From Mesonia hippocampi (GTDB lineage: Bacteria > Bacteroidota > Bacteroidia > Flavobacteriales > Flavobacteriaceae), in the NCBI RefSeq assembly GCF_014197445.1, contig NZ_JACIFO010000007.1, forward strand, positions 118,859 through 182,858: a stretch of DNA of 64,000 bases, read 5' to 3'. How positions within the stretch are numbered: position 1 is the first letter of the stretch; each line of letters begins with the position of its first letter. Made by a program: the position numbers and the translations under genes. The notes under the pieces were generated by a model. It searched no databases and had not been told where the DNA came from. It saw nothing but the letters and a program-made list of their open reading frames with translations. Of the stretch, positions 19,208-28,441 are shown in pieces.

Positions 19208-19861
19208 ATGGATTTTGAATCAATTACAGAACAAGATAGATTGAATTTTTCTGCGCTGTTGTTGCTGTCGTATTTTCCTGAAGCAAAATTAGATAGCGTT
19301 TTTGGTCTAGACTCAGAAAATGAAGAGCAGCGATATAAAGTAGAAAAACTCTTAAAACTATATAACATAGGATCGAGTAGCGAACTTAGAATTATTGTGC
19401 ATAATTACCAAGCGGGTGACTATGCTAACGCAAGTATTTATCAAATAGCCGAGGAACTTCGAGATTATAATGAAGAGCAATTTATCGATTTTCTATCAGA
19501 AATAGAGTCGCCTCCTAAATTAAATAAATATAAACTCATCTACCCACAACGATTTTATATTACAGATAAAACTTTACTTGGTTATAATTACAGTTTAAGC
19601 AGTTTATTTATTCGTTTAGCAGGAGTAATGGGGTATATGACAGCCGAAGAGATACACCTAAGGCATATAGATTTGGCTAAAAAAGTAGCAAAACAATTTG
19701 ATACCTGGGCAGCCTTTCATCAGAACGTATTACTTGGTCATCAACTTTTTGCATATAGTTTAGAGGCAACCCCTAGTATTTATCCGCAACATAATAATTT
19801 ATGGAGTAACCTATTGCACATACAGGCAAGTTACCCAGAATGGTTTAAAAAATCAGTATAA
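19208..19861 (+). CDS. Hypothetical helical protein of the zinc-ribbon operon
   Basis: The 217-residue, acidic, predominantly helical protein has no signal peptide or membrane segment and no motif I recognise. Its N-terminus (FSALLLLSYFPEAKLDSVFG) and middle (IAEELRDYNEEQFIDFLSE) read as amphipathic helices. It starts 3 bases after the giant protein's stop and its own stop shares one base with the next ATG, so it is tightly co-translated and presumably belongs to the same complex. Confidence 0.55.
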   Translation: MDFESITEQDRLNFSALLLLSYFPEAKLDSVFGLDSENEEQRYKVEKLLKLYNIGSSSELRIIVHNYQAGDYANASIYQIAEELRDYNEEQFIDFLSEIESPPKLNKYKLIYPQRFYITDKTLLGYNYSLSSLFIRLAGVMGYMTAEEIHLRHIDLAKKVAKQFDTWAAFHQNVLLGHQLFAYSLEATPSIYPQHNNLWSNLLHIQASYPEWFKKSV

Positions 19862-21963
19862 TGGAAACAGAATTTTTAGAATTAGTAAATTATTTAAAAA
19901 CACAATACCAAAAGCAATATTGGGTTTCTTGCGATTTGGTATTATCTGATATATTAGAATTTTTAGAAGAAGAAGATAAAAGTATTCTAGATCATGATGC
20001 ACAGGTAATATTTAATAGAATATTGATTAAATATTATTCTAGATTTTATGCTATAGCTTCATTTGATATGGAGCTTGTCCAAGAAGCTTTATCTGAGTTA
20101 GAGCGTCTAAATGCAGCCGATGTAACAGACTATGAGTCTGTTTGTAGTCTTTACAATAGCTGTCCTGAGGAGTTGTACAAAAAAGCAATTTCTATACATC
20201 CAAATAGCTTACCAATATTGTATGCTTACGCATTGCATGCAAAAAATAAAGCAGAATTAGATATTGCCATAGGTTGTTTGCGGTATTTGTTAAGCATATA
20301 TCCAGAAGCAAACTATTTGCGTCCGGTGTTACATGAATGTGAGCAGGAAGCATTAACTCAATTATTAGATAAATTAACAACAGATGCTTTAACAGCCTCA
20401 GAAGTAGATAAGTTGGTGTGTTTAAGTTTAATTACCAAACATAAACCAACTATTTCTAGGTTATTAACAAGTTTTTCTGAGGTTTTATCGGAGGCTCAGC
20501 AACAAGATTTAGAAATTTCGAATTATTTTTTACAACAAGAAATTAATGCAGAAGAAGTTGTCCAGTTTTGGGAACAACGCTGGATGCACCAACCATTATC
20601 TTTAGTTACGGGTATATACCTAACCGAGTATTTTCATCAACAAGGGAAGATACAATTTATGCTTCCTATACTAGAAAATACCATATTGGCATCGGTCGAT
20701 TTTTTAAGAGCAGAAGCACTTCAATCTACAGCTATAGATGATTATTTTATTAATTTTAATGAAGAAGATCAAGAATTAATCGCTACCCATTATTTCTTAA
20801 AAGCTACCGCTTATAATTATCAACAAGCAGCAGATTTAGCGCAACAAACTTTAACCGAAGCCTTATTAAAGTTTCCTAAGCACCCTAAGCTAACAGGTCT
20901 ATTAGCCGTTATTACACTTCGGTACGGTAATGAAAATAAAACAGCAGCTTTATCAATTATAAACGATGCGCAAAAATACGGCGTAGCATTAACTACTTAT
21001 TTAGATTTGATGGCAGAGTATGCTACGAGTAACAATAATTTTAAAGAAGTAGCTAGCTTTTTAAAAACCTACCATAAATATGCTATCCCAACAGGGAAAA
21101 GTTTATTCTATCAAGCAAGAGCCTATGCTAAATTAGGATATTTTCATAACGCATTGAAAACATTAAATGAAGCAACCACTTACATGCCAATAACGCCTTA
21201 CCGAACAAGCATTAATTTTTGGCAAATGGTTATTCATAAAAACATGGGAGATGATAAAGGTTTTTATAAACATTTACAATGGCAGCTCTCTGTTTTTGAT
21301 AAGCGATACCCTCAGCATTGGGAAGCACAAAACATTTGTGTAGAATTTTTATACGAAAAGCATGCTTTTCAAGAATGCTATAAATATATTGTACCAATTT
21401 ATAAAGCAGGAAAATTACCGCCAGATTTGCTGCCAATACTACAATATTTAGTTTGGTGTGAGTATGATGTAGATAATGAGATAAACGTTCCGCCAGTAAC
21501 AGCCGAAAGTATTATAGAAACCCCTGTTACGTTAGGGCATTACCGCGCTAATGCAATTTACTACTGGATGTTAGGTAAAGATTACGAATCGGCACAGGCT
21601 TTTGAAAAAGCAGCAGGTTTTGGTTCTAATGTAGGCTTTTATTTAGCCAGAGCATATTGGAGGTCCACATACGATGAGACCAAGAGAAACTATTCGATAG
21701 AATTGTATAAAAAAATGAAGAAAATCGTACCCGAAAGTATAGATTACCAAATGCAATATTGGGAACAAAATTTATATTTTAGAGCCGCACGACATAAAGA
21801 AGCTAAAACCTCTTTTAATGAATTGATTGCCAAATTTCCTAAAATGGCATTACGTAAAAATACAAGTGCAACACATTATGCCTCACGCCAAAAAATAAAT
21901 ACAGAGAATTTAAGCGAGACAAACGAGTTTGAACGATACAGTAAAATGTTGTTAAGCTTATAA
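19861..21963 (+). CDS. TPR-repeat protein of the zinc-ribbon operon
   Basis: The 700-residue soluble protein is built of tetratricopeptide-like helix pairs. Clear examples are NSLPILYAYALHAKNKAELDIA (about 116-137), SLFYQARAYAKLGYFHNALK, and YYWMLGKDYESAQAFEKAAG near residue 570. It starts within the previous gene's stop codon (TAATG). No catalytic motif is seen. Together with the giant protein it suggests the operon encodes a large helical-repeat assembly. It ends 45 bases before the separate kinase gene, which has its own promoter box. Confidence 0.6.
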   Translation: METEFLELVNYLKTQYQKQYWVSCDLVLSDILEFLEEEDKSILDHDAQVIFNRILIKYYSRFYAIASFDMELVQEALSELERLNAADVTDYESVCSLYNSCPEELYKKAISIHPNSLPILYAYALHAKNKAELDIAIGCLRYLLSIYPEANYLRPVLHECEQEALTQLLDKLTTDALTASEVDKLVCLSLITKHKPTISRLLTSFSEVLSEAQQQDLEISNYFLQQEINAEEVVQFWEQRWMHQPLSLVTGIYLTEYFHQQGKIQFMLPILENTILASVDFLRAEALQSTAIDDYFINFNEEDQELIATHYFLKATAYNYQQAADLAQQTLTEALLKFPKHPKLTGLLAVITLRYGNENKTAALSIINDAQKYGVALTTYLDLMAEYATSNNNFKEVASFLKTYHKYAIPTGKSLFYQARAYAKLGYFHNALKTLNEATTYMPITPYRTSINFWQMVIHKNMGDDKGFYKHLQWQLSVFDKRYPQHWEAQNICVEFLYEKHAFQECYKYIVPIYKAGKLPPDLLPILQYLVWCEYDVDNEINVPPVTAESIIETPVTLGHYRANAIYYWMLGKDYESAQAFEKAAGFGSNVGFYLARAYWRSTYDETKRNYSIELYKKMKKIVPESIDYQMQYWEQNLYFRAARHKEAKTSFNELIAKFPKMALRKNTSATHYASRQKINTENLSETNEFERYSKMLLSL

Positions 21964-21992
21964 TGTTTATTTATACTTTGGGAGTAAAACTG

Positions 21993-22000
21993 TACTTTTG
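21993..22000 (+). promoter_or_regulatory. Bacteroidota -7 promoter box (TACTTTTG)
   Basis: TACTTTTG matches TAnnTTTG exactly and is 8 bases before the kinase ATG at 22009, giving a very short or almost leaderless transcript. It separates the two-component pair from the zinc-ribbon operon. Confidence 0.6.
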
Positions 22001-22008
22001 CGATTAAT

Positions 22009-23973
22009 ATGTTGCATATAAAAAAGATTCTTATTCTGATTACTACTTGGTTTATGGCTATGAGTGCATATCCGCAATTAGTAAGTACAGAAAATATAGA
22101 TGTTGTAATTGCAAATTATAGAGCATCTCTAAATACAAACCCCAAAAAAGCAGAAGAAGCCGCAAAAAAATGGCTTCAAATTAGTACACAACAAAACGAT
22201 ACCTTAAGTCAAGCAAGAGCACATTATGCATTAGCTAACGTAGGTACTGTTTTAGGAGACTATAAACTAACCATAAAACATGCCGATATTACCATAGAGC
22301 TTCTAACCGAAGTAGGATTAGAAAAAGGAATATCGGCATGTTATAATTTATTAGGAGTAAGCTATAAAAACTTAGGCGATTATCCGCGAGCTATGGATAA
22401 TTTTTTAAAATGCCTAGCATTTGCAAAAAAAAACGAAAATAAAGTACAACAAGCAAATGCTCACCAAAATATAGCAACCCTTTACATTCTACAAAAAAAA
22501 TATACCGATGCCGCCAAAAACTTAGACAGAGCAGCTAGTTTATATAGAGAAACAAACGATGATGATGGCGTGCTTATTACCCTGTTTAATTTTGCTAACA
22601 TTCTAAAAGAACAGGGCAGGTATGAAGAAGCACTTAAGCAGTACCAAACAGTATTAGAATATAGAAAAAAAGAAGGAAACAAAGCTGCCGTAGCCTACGT
22701 AATGATTAATATTTCGCAAATATTAGTAGACCAAGAACGGTATCAAGCAGCCATACCTAGACTAGAGGAAACATTAAAACTTCTGGAGGAATTACACTTT
22801 AATTCAGACATGGCTATTGTTTTAAACGATCTAGGTGTTTGTGAAAGTAAACTAGGTAATACACAAAAAGCAATTGAATATTATGAACGCTCGCTTAGCA
22901 TAGGGGAGTCACTATCACTAACAAACTATAACACTAGCTTTTATCAAAATTTATCAGATTTATACGAAAAACAAAAAAAATACAAAAAAGCACTATTTTA
23001 CTACCATAAAGCAGTAGATATTTCGTTAGCATCAAGAGCATTAGATAAAGAAAAATACGTAGCAGAACTGCAAGAAAAATATGAAACAGAGCTTAAAGAA
23101 ACAAAAATAAAATTACTAGAAAAAGATAAAAAACTAAACGAAATAGAACTAGAACAAGCCACATCCGATGTGAAAAAACAACGTTTATTGCGTAATATTT
23201 TTATTATGGGCTTTATAACACTTGTAGGCGTTTTATTTTTACTTAGGTATTTTTATTTACAAAGAATAAGTGCTCAGAAAGAGTTAGCCGCACAACAAGA
23301 AAAAAACGCACGGCAAGAAATTAACCAGCTAATAAGAGATCATAAACTCTCTGTGATAGAACGTTATCAAAAAGGACAAGAAGAGGAGAGAGCGCGCCTT
23401 GCACGAGAAATACATGATGGCATAGGAAGCGATCTGGCAGGAATTAAAATAGCTTTTGAACATTATTTAGAAACTCAAGAAGATAAAAAAAGAGGAAAAC
23501 GCCTATTACAAGCTATAGATAGCTCTTGTAAAGATGTACGGGCACTCTCGCACCAATTGCATCCACCTTCTTTTTCTAAAATAGGCTTTGAAAGTTTCTT
23601 AAAAGATGTCATAGAGCAGTTTTCATTACATAATAATTTAATTTGTAATTTATTACTGTACCCAAAAGAAGAAATAGACGAAATTCCAGAACAAATTCTT
23701 GCTCATGTTTATCGTATTATACAAGAATTACTGAATAATATAGCAAAACATGCTAAAGCTACAGAAATAGAAATTCAACTCACCAAACATAAAGATTACC
23801 TAAACCTAGTGGTTAGTGATAATGGAGTAGGTTTTACACCAAAAAAGAAACCAGGAATAGGAATACGTAATATACAAGAGCGTATAGAAAAATTAAAAGG
23901 AACAATAGAAATTGATAGCAGCGCACAATCAGGAACCAGTATAGCTATTGATATTCCTGTAAAAATAGACTAG
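22009..23973 (+). CDS. TPR-containing sensor histidine kinase (HisKA_3 type)
   Basis: The 654-residue protein has a signal peptide or first membrane segment (residues 5-22) and about six TPR repeats (to about 345), presumably periplasmic. A coiled coil, one transmembrane helix (about 395-415) and a cytoplasmic kinase follow. The phosphoacceptor is His469 in EERARLAREIHDGIGSDL. The ATPase has the N-box ELLNNIAKHA, the G1 box SDNGVGF and GIGIRNIQERI. The input signal is unknown. The response regulator gene follows after 4 bases. Confidence 0.92.
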   Translation: MLHIKKILILITTWFMAMSAYPQLVSTENIDVVIANYRASLNTNPKKAEEAAKKWLQISTQQNDTLSQARAHYALANVGTVLGDYKLTIKHADITIELLTEVGLEKGISACYNLLGVSYKNLGDYPRAMDNFLKCLAFAKKNENKVQQANAHQNIATLYILQKKYTDAAKNLDRAASLYRETNDDDGVLITLFNFANILKEQGRYEEALKQYQTVLEYRKKEGNKAAVAYVMINISQILVDQERYQAAIPRLEETLKLLEELHFNSDMAIVLNDLGVCESKLGNTQKAIEYYERSLSIGESLSLTNYNTSFYQNLSDLYEKQKKYKKALFYYHKAVDISLASRALDKEKYVAELQEKYETELKETKIKLLEKDKKLNEIELEQATSDVKKQRLLRNIFIMGFITLVGVLFLLRYFYLQRISAQKELAAQQEKNARQEINQLIRDHKLSVIERYQKGQEEERARLAREIHDGIGSDLAGIKIAFEHYLETQEDKKRGKRLLQAIDSSCKDVRALSHQLHPPSFSKIGFESFLKDVIEQFSLHNNLICNLLLYPKEEIDEIPEQILAHVYRIIQELLNNIAKHAKATEIEIQLTKHKDYLNLVVSDNGVGFTPKKKPGIGIRNIQERIEKLKGTIEIDSSAQSGTSIAIDIPVKID

Positions 23974-23977
23974 AATT

Positions 23978-24619
23978 ATGAAAAAAATAAATATAATAAT
24001 AGCCGATGACCACCTAATGTTTCTAGAAGGGCTTAATACCATTTTAACCGAAATGGATGAGGTGGAAAACGTGCATATTGCAACCGAAGGTAAACAGGTG
24101 TTACGCCTATTAGAACAGTTTAATATCAATTTAGTAATAAGCGATATTAATATGCCAAAAATGGATGGAATAGCCCTGCTTACCGAACTTAAAAAGAAAC
24201 ATCCAGATACAGGTATTATTATGCTAAGCATGCTGGATAATCACCGTACCATCTATAAAGTTATCCAAAAAAAGGCAGATGGTTTTGTGCCCAAATTTAC
24301 GAATAAAGAAGAGCTGCAAAAAGCAGTGAGAACAGTAATAGGAGGGGAGCAATATTTTTCTGAAGCAATAAAAAAACGCTATATGGAAAGCGTTTTTGAA
24401 CGTGATAAATTTAAAAATATAGAACTTTCTAAAAGAGAAAAAGAAGTGCTTTATCACTTATCGGAAGAGCTTACCTCTAAAGAAATATCAGAAAAACTAT
24501 TTATATCTATAAATACGGTAGAAACACACCGTAAAAACATTCTTTTAAAAACAGGTGCAAAAACCACTACGGGGGCTGTAAAATATGCAATAGAATCTGG
24601 GCTTTTTGATGAAGATTAA
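23978..24619 (+). CDS. NarL/LuxR-family response regulator
   Basis: The 213-residue protein has a receiver domain with the acidic pair Asp10-Asp11, phosphoacceptor Asp56 in LVISDINMPKMDG and a conserved Lys near 105. A C-terminal LuxR helix-turn-helix follows (LSKREKEVLYHLSEELTSKE, then SINTVETHRKNIL). It is the evident partner of the kinase 4 bases upstream and would act as a DNA-binding regulator when phosphorylated. Its targets are unknown. Confidence 0.95.
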   Translation: MKKINIIIADDHLMFLEGLNTILTEMDEVENVHIATEGKQVLRLLEQFNINLVISDINMPKMDGIALLTELKKKHPDTGIIMLSMLDNHRTIYKVIQKKADGFVPKFTNKEELQKAVRTVIGGEQYFSEAIKKRYMESVFERDKFKNIELSKREKEVLYHLSEELTSKEISEKLFISINTVETHRKNILLKTGAKTTTGAVKYAIESGLFDED

Positions 24620-24623
24620 CCCT

Positions 24624-25589
24624 CTAAAAATCTGCATAGATACTATTTACTACCTGGCTATACCCCATGTTACTAGGAAGAGGGTAGTATTGCTGTTCTA
24701 TTAAATCTATTCGCTTATTAACGGTAATTTTGCCTACTTTATAGCCTATTGCTCTAATAAAATTTTTAGGGGTATTAGGTTTTGTTTTAGGGTCGTAAAA
24801 TTGTATTAAGCTTAACGCAGAATAATCATTTGGGTTTACCACAGCTTCTAAGGTGTTTTCTTGTGGTTTAAGCTCTTCTCCTTCTGGGGTTTGTGCAATT
24901 AGGTATTTGTGAGCGAAATTTTTTAATTCTTTAAAACGCAAGGACTCTTTATCACAACGTACAGACTGAATACTATAATTATCAATGTTTTTATTAACGA
25001 TAAAAAGCAACCAATCAAATTCTCTCTCGGTATCTCTAATTTTTAGAGCAATGTTGCTATGGAAGTTTAATCCATTACTTAATTTATTTAACCCAATTAT
25101 ACACTGCTCTGTTGCTAGTCTAATCTCATTTTCTGTGGTTTCTTTTTCAAAATTTAAAATAAGTGTACTGTAAGATTCAGTAGTAATACGTACAGAATAT
25201 TTTTTTAACTGATGCTCTAGTTCTAGCATACTATCTGCATGAATAATTTGTTTTTTGTAAATTTCACTAAAACTAGGGCCATCAGGGTATTGCGAAGGAA
25301 TATCGGTGGTACCTACAATTTTTTTAGCATCAAAAAAAACTGTAAATGAAACTTCTGGGCGATTAGTTTCATAAACCTCGGTCATGAACATATTTGGATT
25401 CATGTTTCCTGAGTTGAAAAATCTTTTTACGTTTTTATAATCTAATTTTGGATAATTTTCTTTTAAAAACGCAGCTAAGTTTTTACTAGCTGTTTTTTTA
25501 CTAACTCCGCCAATTATGGCCCAACCCGTATAGTTACAAGAAACAAGCAAAAGGCTAATGGCTGCTATTATGATAAAAAGGTATTTCAT
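24624..25589 (-). CDS. Hypothetical lipoprotein
   Basis: The 321-residue protein starts with a signal peptide and lipobox LLVSC (Cys18), so it is predicted to be lipid-anchored in the envelope. The mature part is mixed alpha/beta with no motif I recognise. It is convergent with the response regulator (4 bases apart) and lies 10 bases downstream of the TssD-like gene, so the two form a leftward pair. The pairing is the only clue to its role. Confidence 0.55.
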   Translation of the reverse strand: MKYLFIIIAAISLLLVSCNYTGWAIIGGVSKKTASKNLAAFLKENYPKLDYKNVKRFFNSGNMNPNMFMTEVYETNRPEVSFTVFFDAKKIVGTTDIPSQYPDGPSFSEIYKKQIIHADSMLELEHQLKKYSVRITTESYSTLILNFEKETTENEIRLATEQCIIGLNKLSNGLNFHSNIALKIRDTEREFDWLLFIVNKNIDNYSIQSVRCDKESLRFKELKNFAHKYLIAQTPEGEELKPQENTLEAVVNPNDYSALSLIQFYDPKTKPNTPKNFIRAIGYKVGKITVNKRIDLIEQQYYPLPSNMGYSQVVNSIYADF

Positions 25590-25599
25590 ACAAGTGTTA

Positions 25600-26001
25600 T
25601 TAAAATGAAACTCCGTTGATTGTTACTTCCATTAGTTCGGCAGAAACACTTATATTGTGGTTTATAGAATCCCAAGAAAAACCATGCGAAAGTCCTAAAA
25701 ATCTAGATTTTTTAAAATTTACGATAAAAATTTCAGTTTTCCCATTATCGGTAAACGAAACATTCAATTCTCCTTTCCAATCAAGGTCTTTTTGTGCAGC
25801 CCATTCTAAAATAAAACTATCTATCTCGTCTTTTATAACACCAGATAAGTTAATGCAGGTACTTCCAATTTCTTCATTAATAGCGGGGTAGTTTTTAGAA
25901 ATGCTATAATCTACATAGTCTAATTTATAGGCTTTTTCTGTTCCGTTTTTATCCTGAAGTTTTAAGATAACGTGATTTGTTTTTTCTTTTAAGTTTTCCA
26001 T
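25600..26001 (-). CDS. TssD/Hcp-like tube protein (orphan), tentative
   Basis: The frame is open from 26061, but the ATG at 26001 (MENLKEKTNHV, 133 residues) is the likelier start. The product is all-beta with no signal peptide. Its order of elements resembles Bacteroidota TssD tube subunits of type VI secretion subtype iii: an early YVDYSIS strand, an IDSFILEWAAQKD helix, an INVSF/IVNFKKSRFLG strand pair and a final ISVSAELMEVTING. This is pattern resemblance, not a domain search. No sheath, baseplate or ClpV genes are in the window, so it would be an orphan. Confidence 0.4.
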   Translation of the reverse strand: MENLKEKTNHVILKLQDKNGTEKAYKLDYVDYSISKNYPAINEEIGSTCINLSGVIKDEIDSFILEWAAQKDLDWKGELNVSFTDNGKTEIFIVNFKKSRFLGLSHGFSWDSINHNISVSAELMEVTINGVSF

Positions 26002-26057
26002 AGCCTTTAGTGTTAGTGTTACAAAAACAAATTTCTTGAAATAACAAAGTTTAAGAC

Positions 26058-26129
26058 TCACTGAAAACCGTGAAATTTATAATTCCTTATACAAGGGTAA
26101 ATAAAAACCGCTATACTGCTTTAAATTTG
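26058..26129 (+). promoter_or_regulatory. Putative activator site and promoter upstream of 26155
   Basis: The palindromic 16-mer TCACTGAAAACCGTGA (26058-26073) and a small inverted repeat CCTT-ATAC-AAGG (26085-26096) precede a consensus -7 box TAAATTTG (26122-26129). The 16-mer is 48 bases from the -7 box, exactly as at 14669-14740. It lies between the divergent TssD-like gene and the 131-residue protein and could serve either direction, since the 16-mer is nearly symmetrical. Confidence 0.5.
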
Positions 26130-26154
26130 CCTTATCAATTAAAAAATACTTATC

Positions 26155-26550
26155 ATGGGATTACAAGAGAAAAAAGCAATAAAAATGGTAGAAGACCAAT
26201 ATTTGGTAAATTACCAAAAAGAAATTAATGAAATTGTAGGAAAAGAACTTCCTATTACAATTCATTGGGATACTTTTGAATTGGAGTTTATAAAATTTGT
26301 GCCAAGTGTTTGTTTACAACGCTTAACCGATAGTTTAAAAGAAGTTTGTAAAGAAGATTTTGCTAAAGAAGCGGTGCAAGAAGGTATAGATGGTGTTGAG
26401 GTTTTTTGTATCCCAGATGAAAATGCTGCCGATAATAAAGAACTTAAAATAGATGGAAAAATATTTAAATTAACTGCTTGTTGGGGTGGGCATCATTCTG
26501 GTTATTACCCAGATATTGCTATTAAAAACTTTTTAGAAGAGAATCTATAA
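26155..26550 (+). CDS. Hypothetical cytoplasmic protein, 131 aa
   Basis: The acidic soluble protein has no signal peptide or membrane segment. It contains ELPITIHWDTFELEFIKFVP, VCLQRLTDSLKEVC and a C-terminal LTACWGGHHSGYYP segment with adjacent histidines that could bind metal. I do not recognise the family. Its promoter carries the same upstream element as the zinc-ribbon operon, so the two may be co-regulated. A bidirectional terminator follows. Confidence 0.6.
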   Translation: MGLQEKKAIKMVEDQYLVNYQKEINEIVGKELPITIHWDTFELEFIKFVPSVCLQRLTDSLKEVCKEDFAKEAVQEGIDGVEVFCIPDENAADNKELKIDGKIFKLTACWGGHHSGYYPDIAIKNFLEENL

Positions 26551-26610
26551 GGTTTACGTAAAACCAACTCTTTTGTATATCGTTATTTTAGGCGAGACAA
26601 TTGGGAGCAT

Positions 26611-26645
26611 AAAAAAAGAAGCTAATCTGTTTAGCTTCTTTTTTT
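26611..26645. terminator. Bidirectional Rho-independent terminator
   Basis: AAAAAAAGAAGCTAA and TTAGCTTCTTTTTTT form a perfect 15-base stem around a 5-base loop. It separates the convergent genes at 26155 and 26644 and has runs suitable for both strands. Confidence 0.85.
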
Positions 26646-27096
26646 ATTTTTTAACAGTATAAGGGTAGTTGTGGGTTTCTAATTTCTCTTCCATTTTACT
26701 CCAAAAAGGTTCGGCATACGAGGTCATTAAATAGCACTTTTTATTTCTTCTGTGGATGAGTTTAATTTGTATCCCTTCTTTAAAATTTTTTCTTCCGCCC
26801 CTAGCATAATAGCTTATTTCTTGAATTTCATTTTTTGGATATGCTTTACAAAACCAGAATAAAATTAAGTTTTTTACAAAAATTTGCTGTTGGTTAATTT
26901 CTAGGTAATATAGCTGAATTGTTCCTATAAGTAACATAGCAAGAAAAAACACTATAGGTAGTAAGCCTATCCAGGTGGTAAAAATACTTATACCATAATC
27001 TAATGCAATAAGTATAGGAAAACCTGTACCTATGGCTATAAGGATAAGCCCTGAACCTTTATAAGAGTATTTCTTAAAGCTATAATTTTGTGACAT
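26644..27096 (-). CDS. Hypothetical membrane protein, 150 aa
   Basis: Two transmembrane helices lie near the N-terminus (about 16-35 and 42-62). A C-terminal cytoplasmic beta-rich part (YYLEINQQQIFVKNLILFWF, ISYYARGGRK) has the look of a membrane-anchored PH-like domain. Function is unknown. It begins one base after the stop codon of the serine hydrolase gene upstream, suggesting co-transcription. Confidence 0.5.
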   Translation of the reverse strand: MSQNYSFKKYSYKGSGLILIAIGTGFPILIALDYGISIFTTWIGLLPIVFFLAMLLIGTIQLYYLEINQQQIFVKNLILFWFCKAYPKNEIQEISYYARGGRKNFKEGIQIKLIHRRNKKCYLMTSYAEPFWSKMEEKLETHNYPYTVKK

Positions 27097-28431
27097 TTAT
27101 TCTTTTGTGAATAAAAATTCTTTTCCGTTTTGTAAAAGCAACATGGTATTTTGAGTAGGATTAAATGTAAGTTGAATACCTGCTTGGTCAAATGTAAAAA
27201 TATTTTCATTTATCGCTTTTAGCGGAAAAGAGGCTTGCCCTGTTGCTTGTGCTGTTAAGCCAGTTTTTGTTTTGGAGATGGTTATTTTTAATGAAATATC
27301 GGTAGAAGCATAAACTCCTATGTGTTTATCCAATTCTGCTTCAGTAGTTTTGTAGGTAGCGGTAGAAAATTCTGGGATTTTATATGCTCTACCCGAAATG
27401 GCGTTTAAAACACTTAGGCTAATGTTGTTAAAGTTATAATTAATTCCGTTAGAAATTAAGACATAAGCTACTTTGGTATCGGGGAAGTAGCTAAAAACAG
27501 CTCGATACCCATCTATTCCACCTGTATGCCCAAAGCCTATTTGGTTGTAATATGGAAATAAAAATAAACCTAATCCAAATTGATCTTTTGTGGTTTGCAT
27601 AAGCGCTAAACTTTCTGGCTTTAAAATTTTACCGCCAAATAAAGCTTCGCTAAACTTTATAAGATCTATAGGGGTAGAAATAACACCTCCTGCACCTAAG
27701 GGGATAGAGTAATGTGTTTGGAGTGCTGCTTCCCAGTGATTGGAAATGAAGTTATAGGGTTTTGCTTCTTGCTCGTGTATATCTATTTCTTTAGTTAATA
27801 AGTAGGTGTTTTTTAGTTTTAGAGGTTTTGTAATATAAATTTCTAAGAGGTTTGCGTAGGTTTTTTTAAATACTTTTTCTAAAATAATACTAAGCAGGAT
27901 ATAATTGGCATTACTGTATTGGGCTTTAGTATTAGGGGCAAAATCGTTACCTCCGTTAATGATAATTTCTAGTAAATCTTCTTGTGTTTTTTGTTTTGTA
28001 TTCCAAAATGAATAAAAATAATCTTGGGTAAAGTCATGTATACCACTGCGATGATTTAATAAGTCTTTAATACTTATTTTATCGGCATTAATAAGCTCTG
28101 GAAAATAAATGTTTATAGGCTGATTTAAATCTAACTTTTTAAGTTCTGCCGCTTTTAAGATTAAAGTAGCTGTAAAGGTTTTAGAGATAGATCCTATTTT
28201 GTATTTAGTATGGTTAGTAGCTGCAATGCTATCTTCAACAGAGAGGTAACCTGTACTTTTGGTATATAATAATTTACCGTTTTTAGACAGGGCAACACTC
28301 CCCATAAATTTATTGTTTGCCTCAAGGGTATTAAAATAAGCGTTTAGCTTTAAAGTGTCTAATTCTTGAGCATTTAGACTTGTATGAGAAAAACCTATAA
28401 TAAAAAAGTAAAGAATTATAATTTTTTTCAT
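27097..28431 (-). CDS. Serine hydrolase, class C beta-lactamase/DD-peptidase family
   Basis: The 444-residue secreted protein has a signal peptide (cleavage near LNAQE). All three active-site motifs of the penicillin-binding fold are present: SISK (Ser81-Lys84), YSN (Tyr172-Asn174) and HTG (His302-Gly304). A C-terminal beta-rich domain follows residue 350. Such enzymes act as D-aminopeptidases, esterases or peptidoglycan hydrolases; true beta-lactamase activity cannot be inferred from the fold. It lies 10 bases downstream of the repeat lipoprotein gene. Confidence 0.9.
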   Translation of the reverse strand: MKKIIILYFFIIGFSHTSLNAQELDTLKLNAYFNTLEANNKFMGSVALSKNGKLLYTKSTGYLSVEDSIAATNHTKYKIGSISKTFTATLILKAAELKKLDLNQPINIYFPELINADKISIKDLLNHRSGIHDFTQDYFYSFWNTKQKTQEDLLEIIINGGNDFAPNTKAQYSNANYILLSIILEKVFKKTYANLLEIYITKPLKLKNTYLLTKEIDIHEQEAKPYNFISNHWEAALQTHYSIPLGAGGVISTPIDLIKFSEALFGGKILKPESLALMQTTKDQFGLGLFLFPYYNQIGFGHTGGIDGYRAVFSYFPDTKVAYVLISNGINYNFNNISLSVLNAISGRAYKIPEFSTATYKTTEAELDKHIGVYASTDISLKITISKTKTGLTAQATGQASFPLKAINENIFTFDQAGIQLTFNPTQNTMLLLQNGKEFLFTKE

Positions 28432-28441
28432 GGAATGGTAG

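Noticed and set aside
22009..24619. Kinase and response regulator as part of the zinc-ribbon operon
   Set aside because: An exact -7 promoter box stands directly before the kinase gene, so separate transcription is more likely, although readthrough is possible.
27097..28431. Beta-lactamase resistance gene
   Set aside because: The SxxK/YxN/HTG motifs define the fold only; many members are peptidases or esterases and nothing here points to drug resistance.
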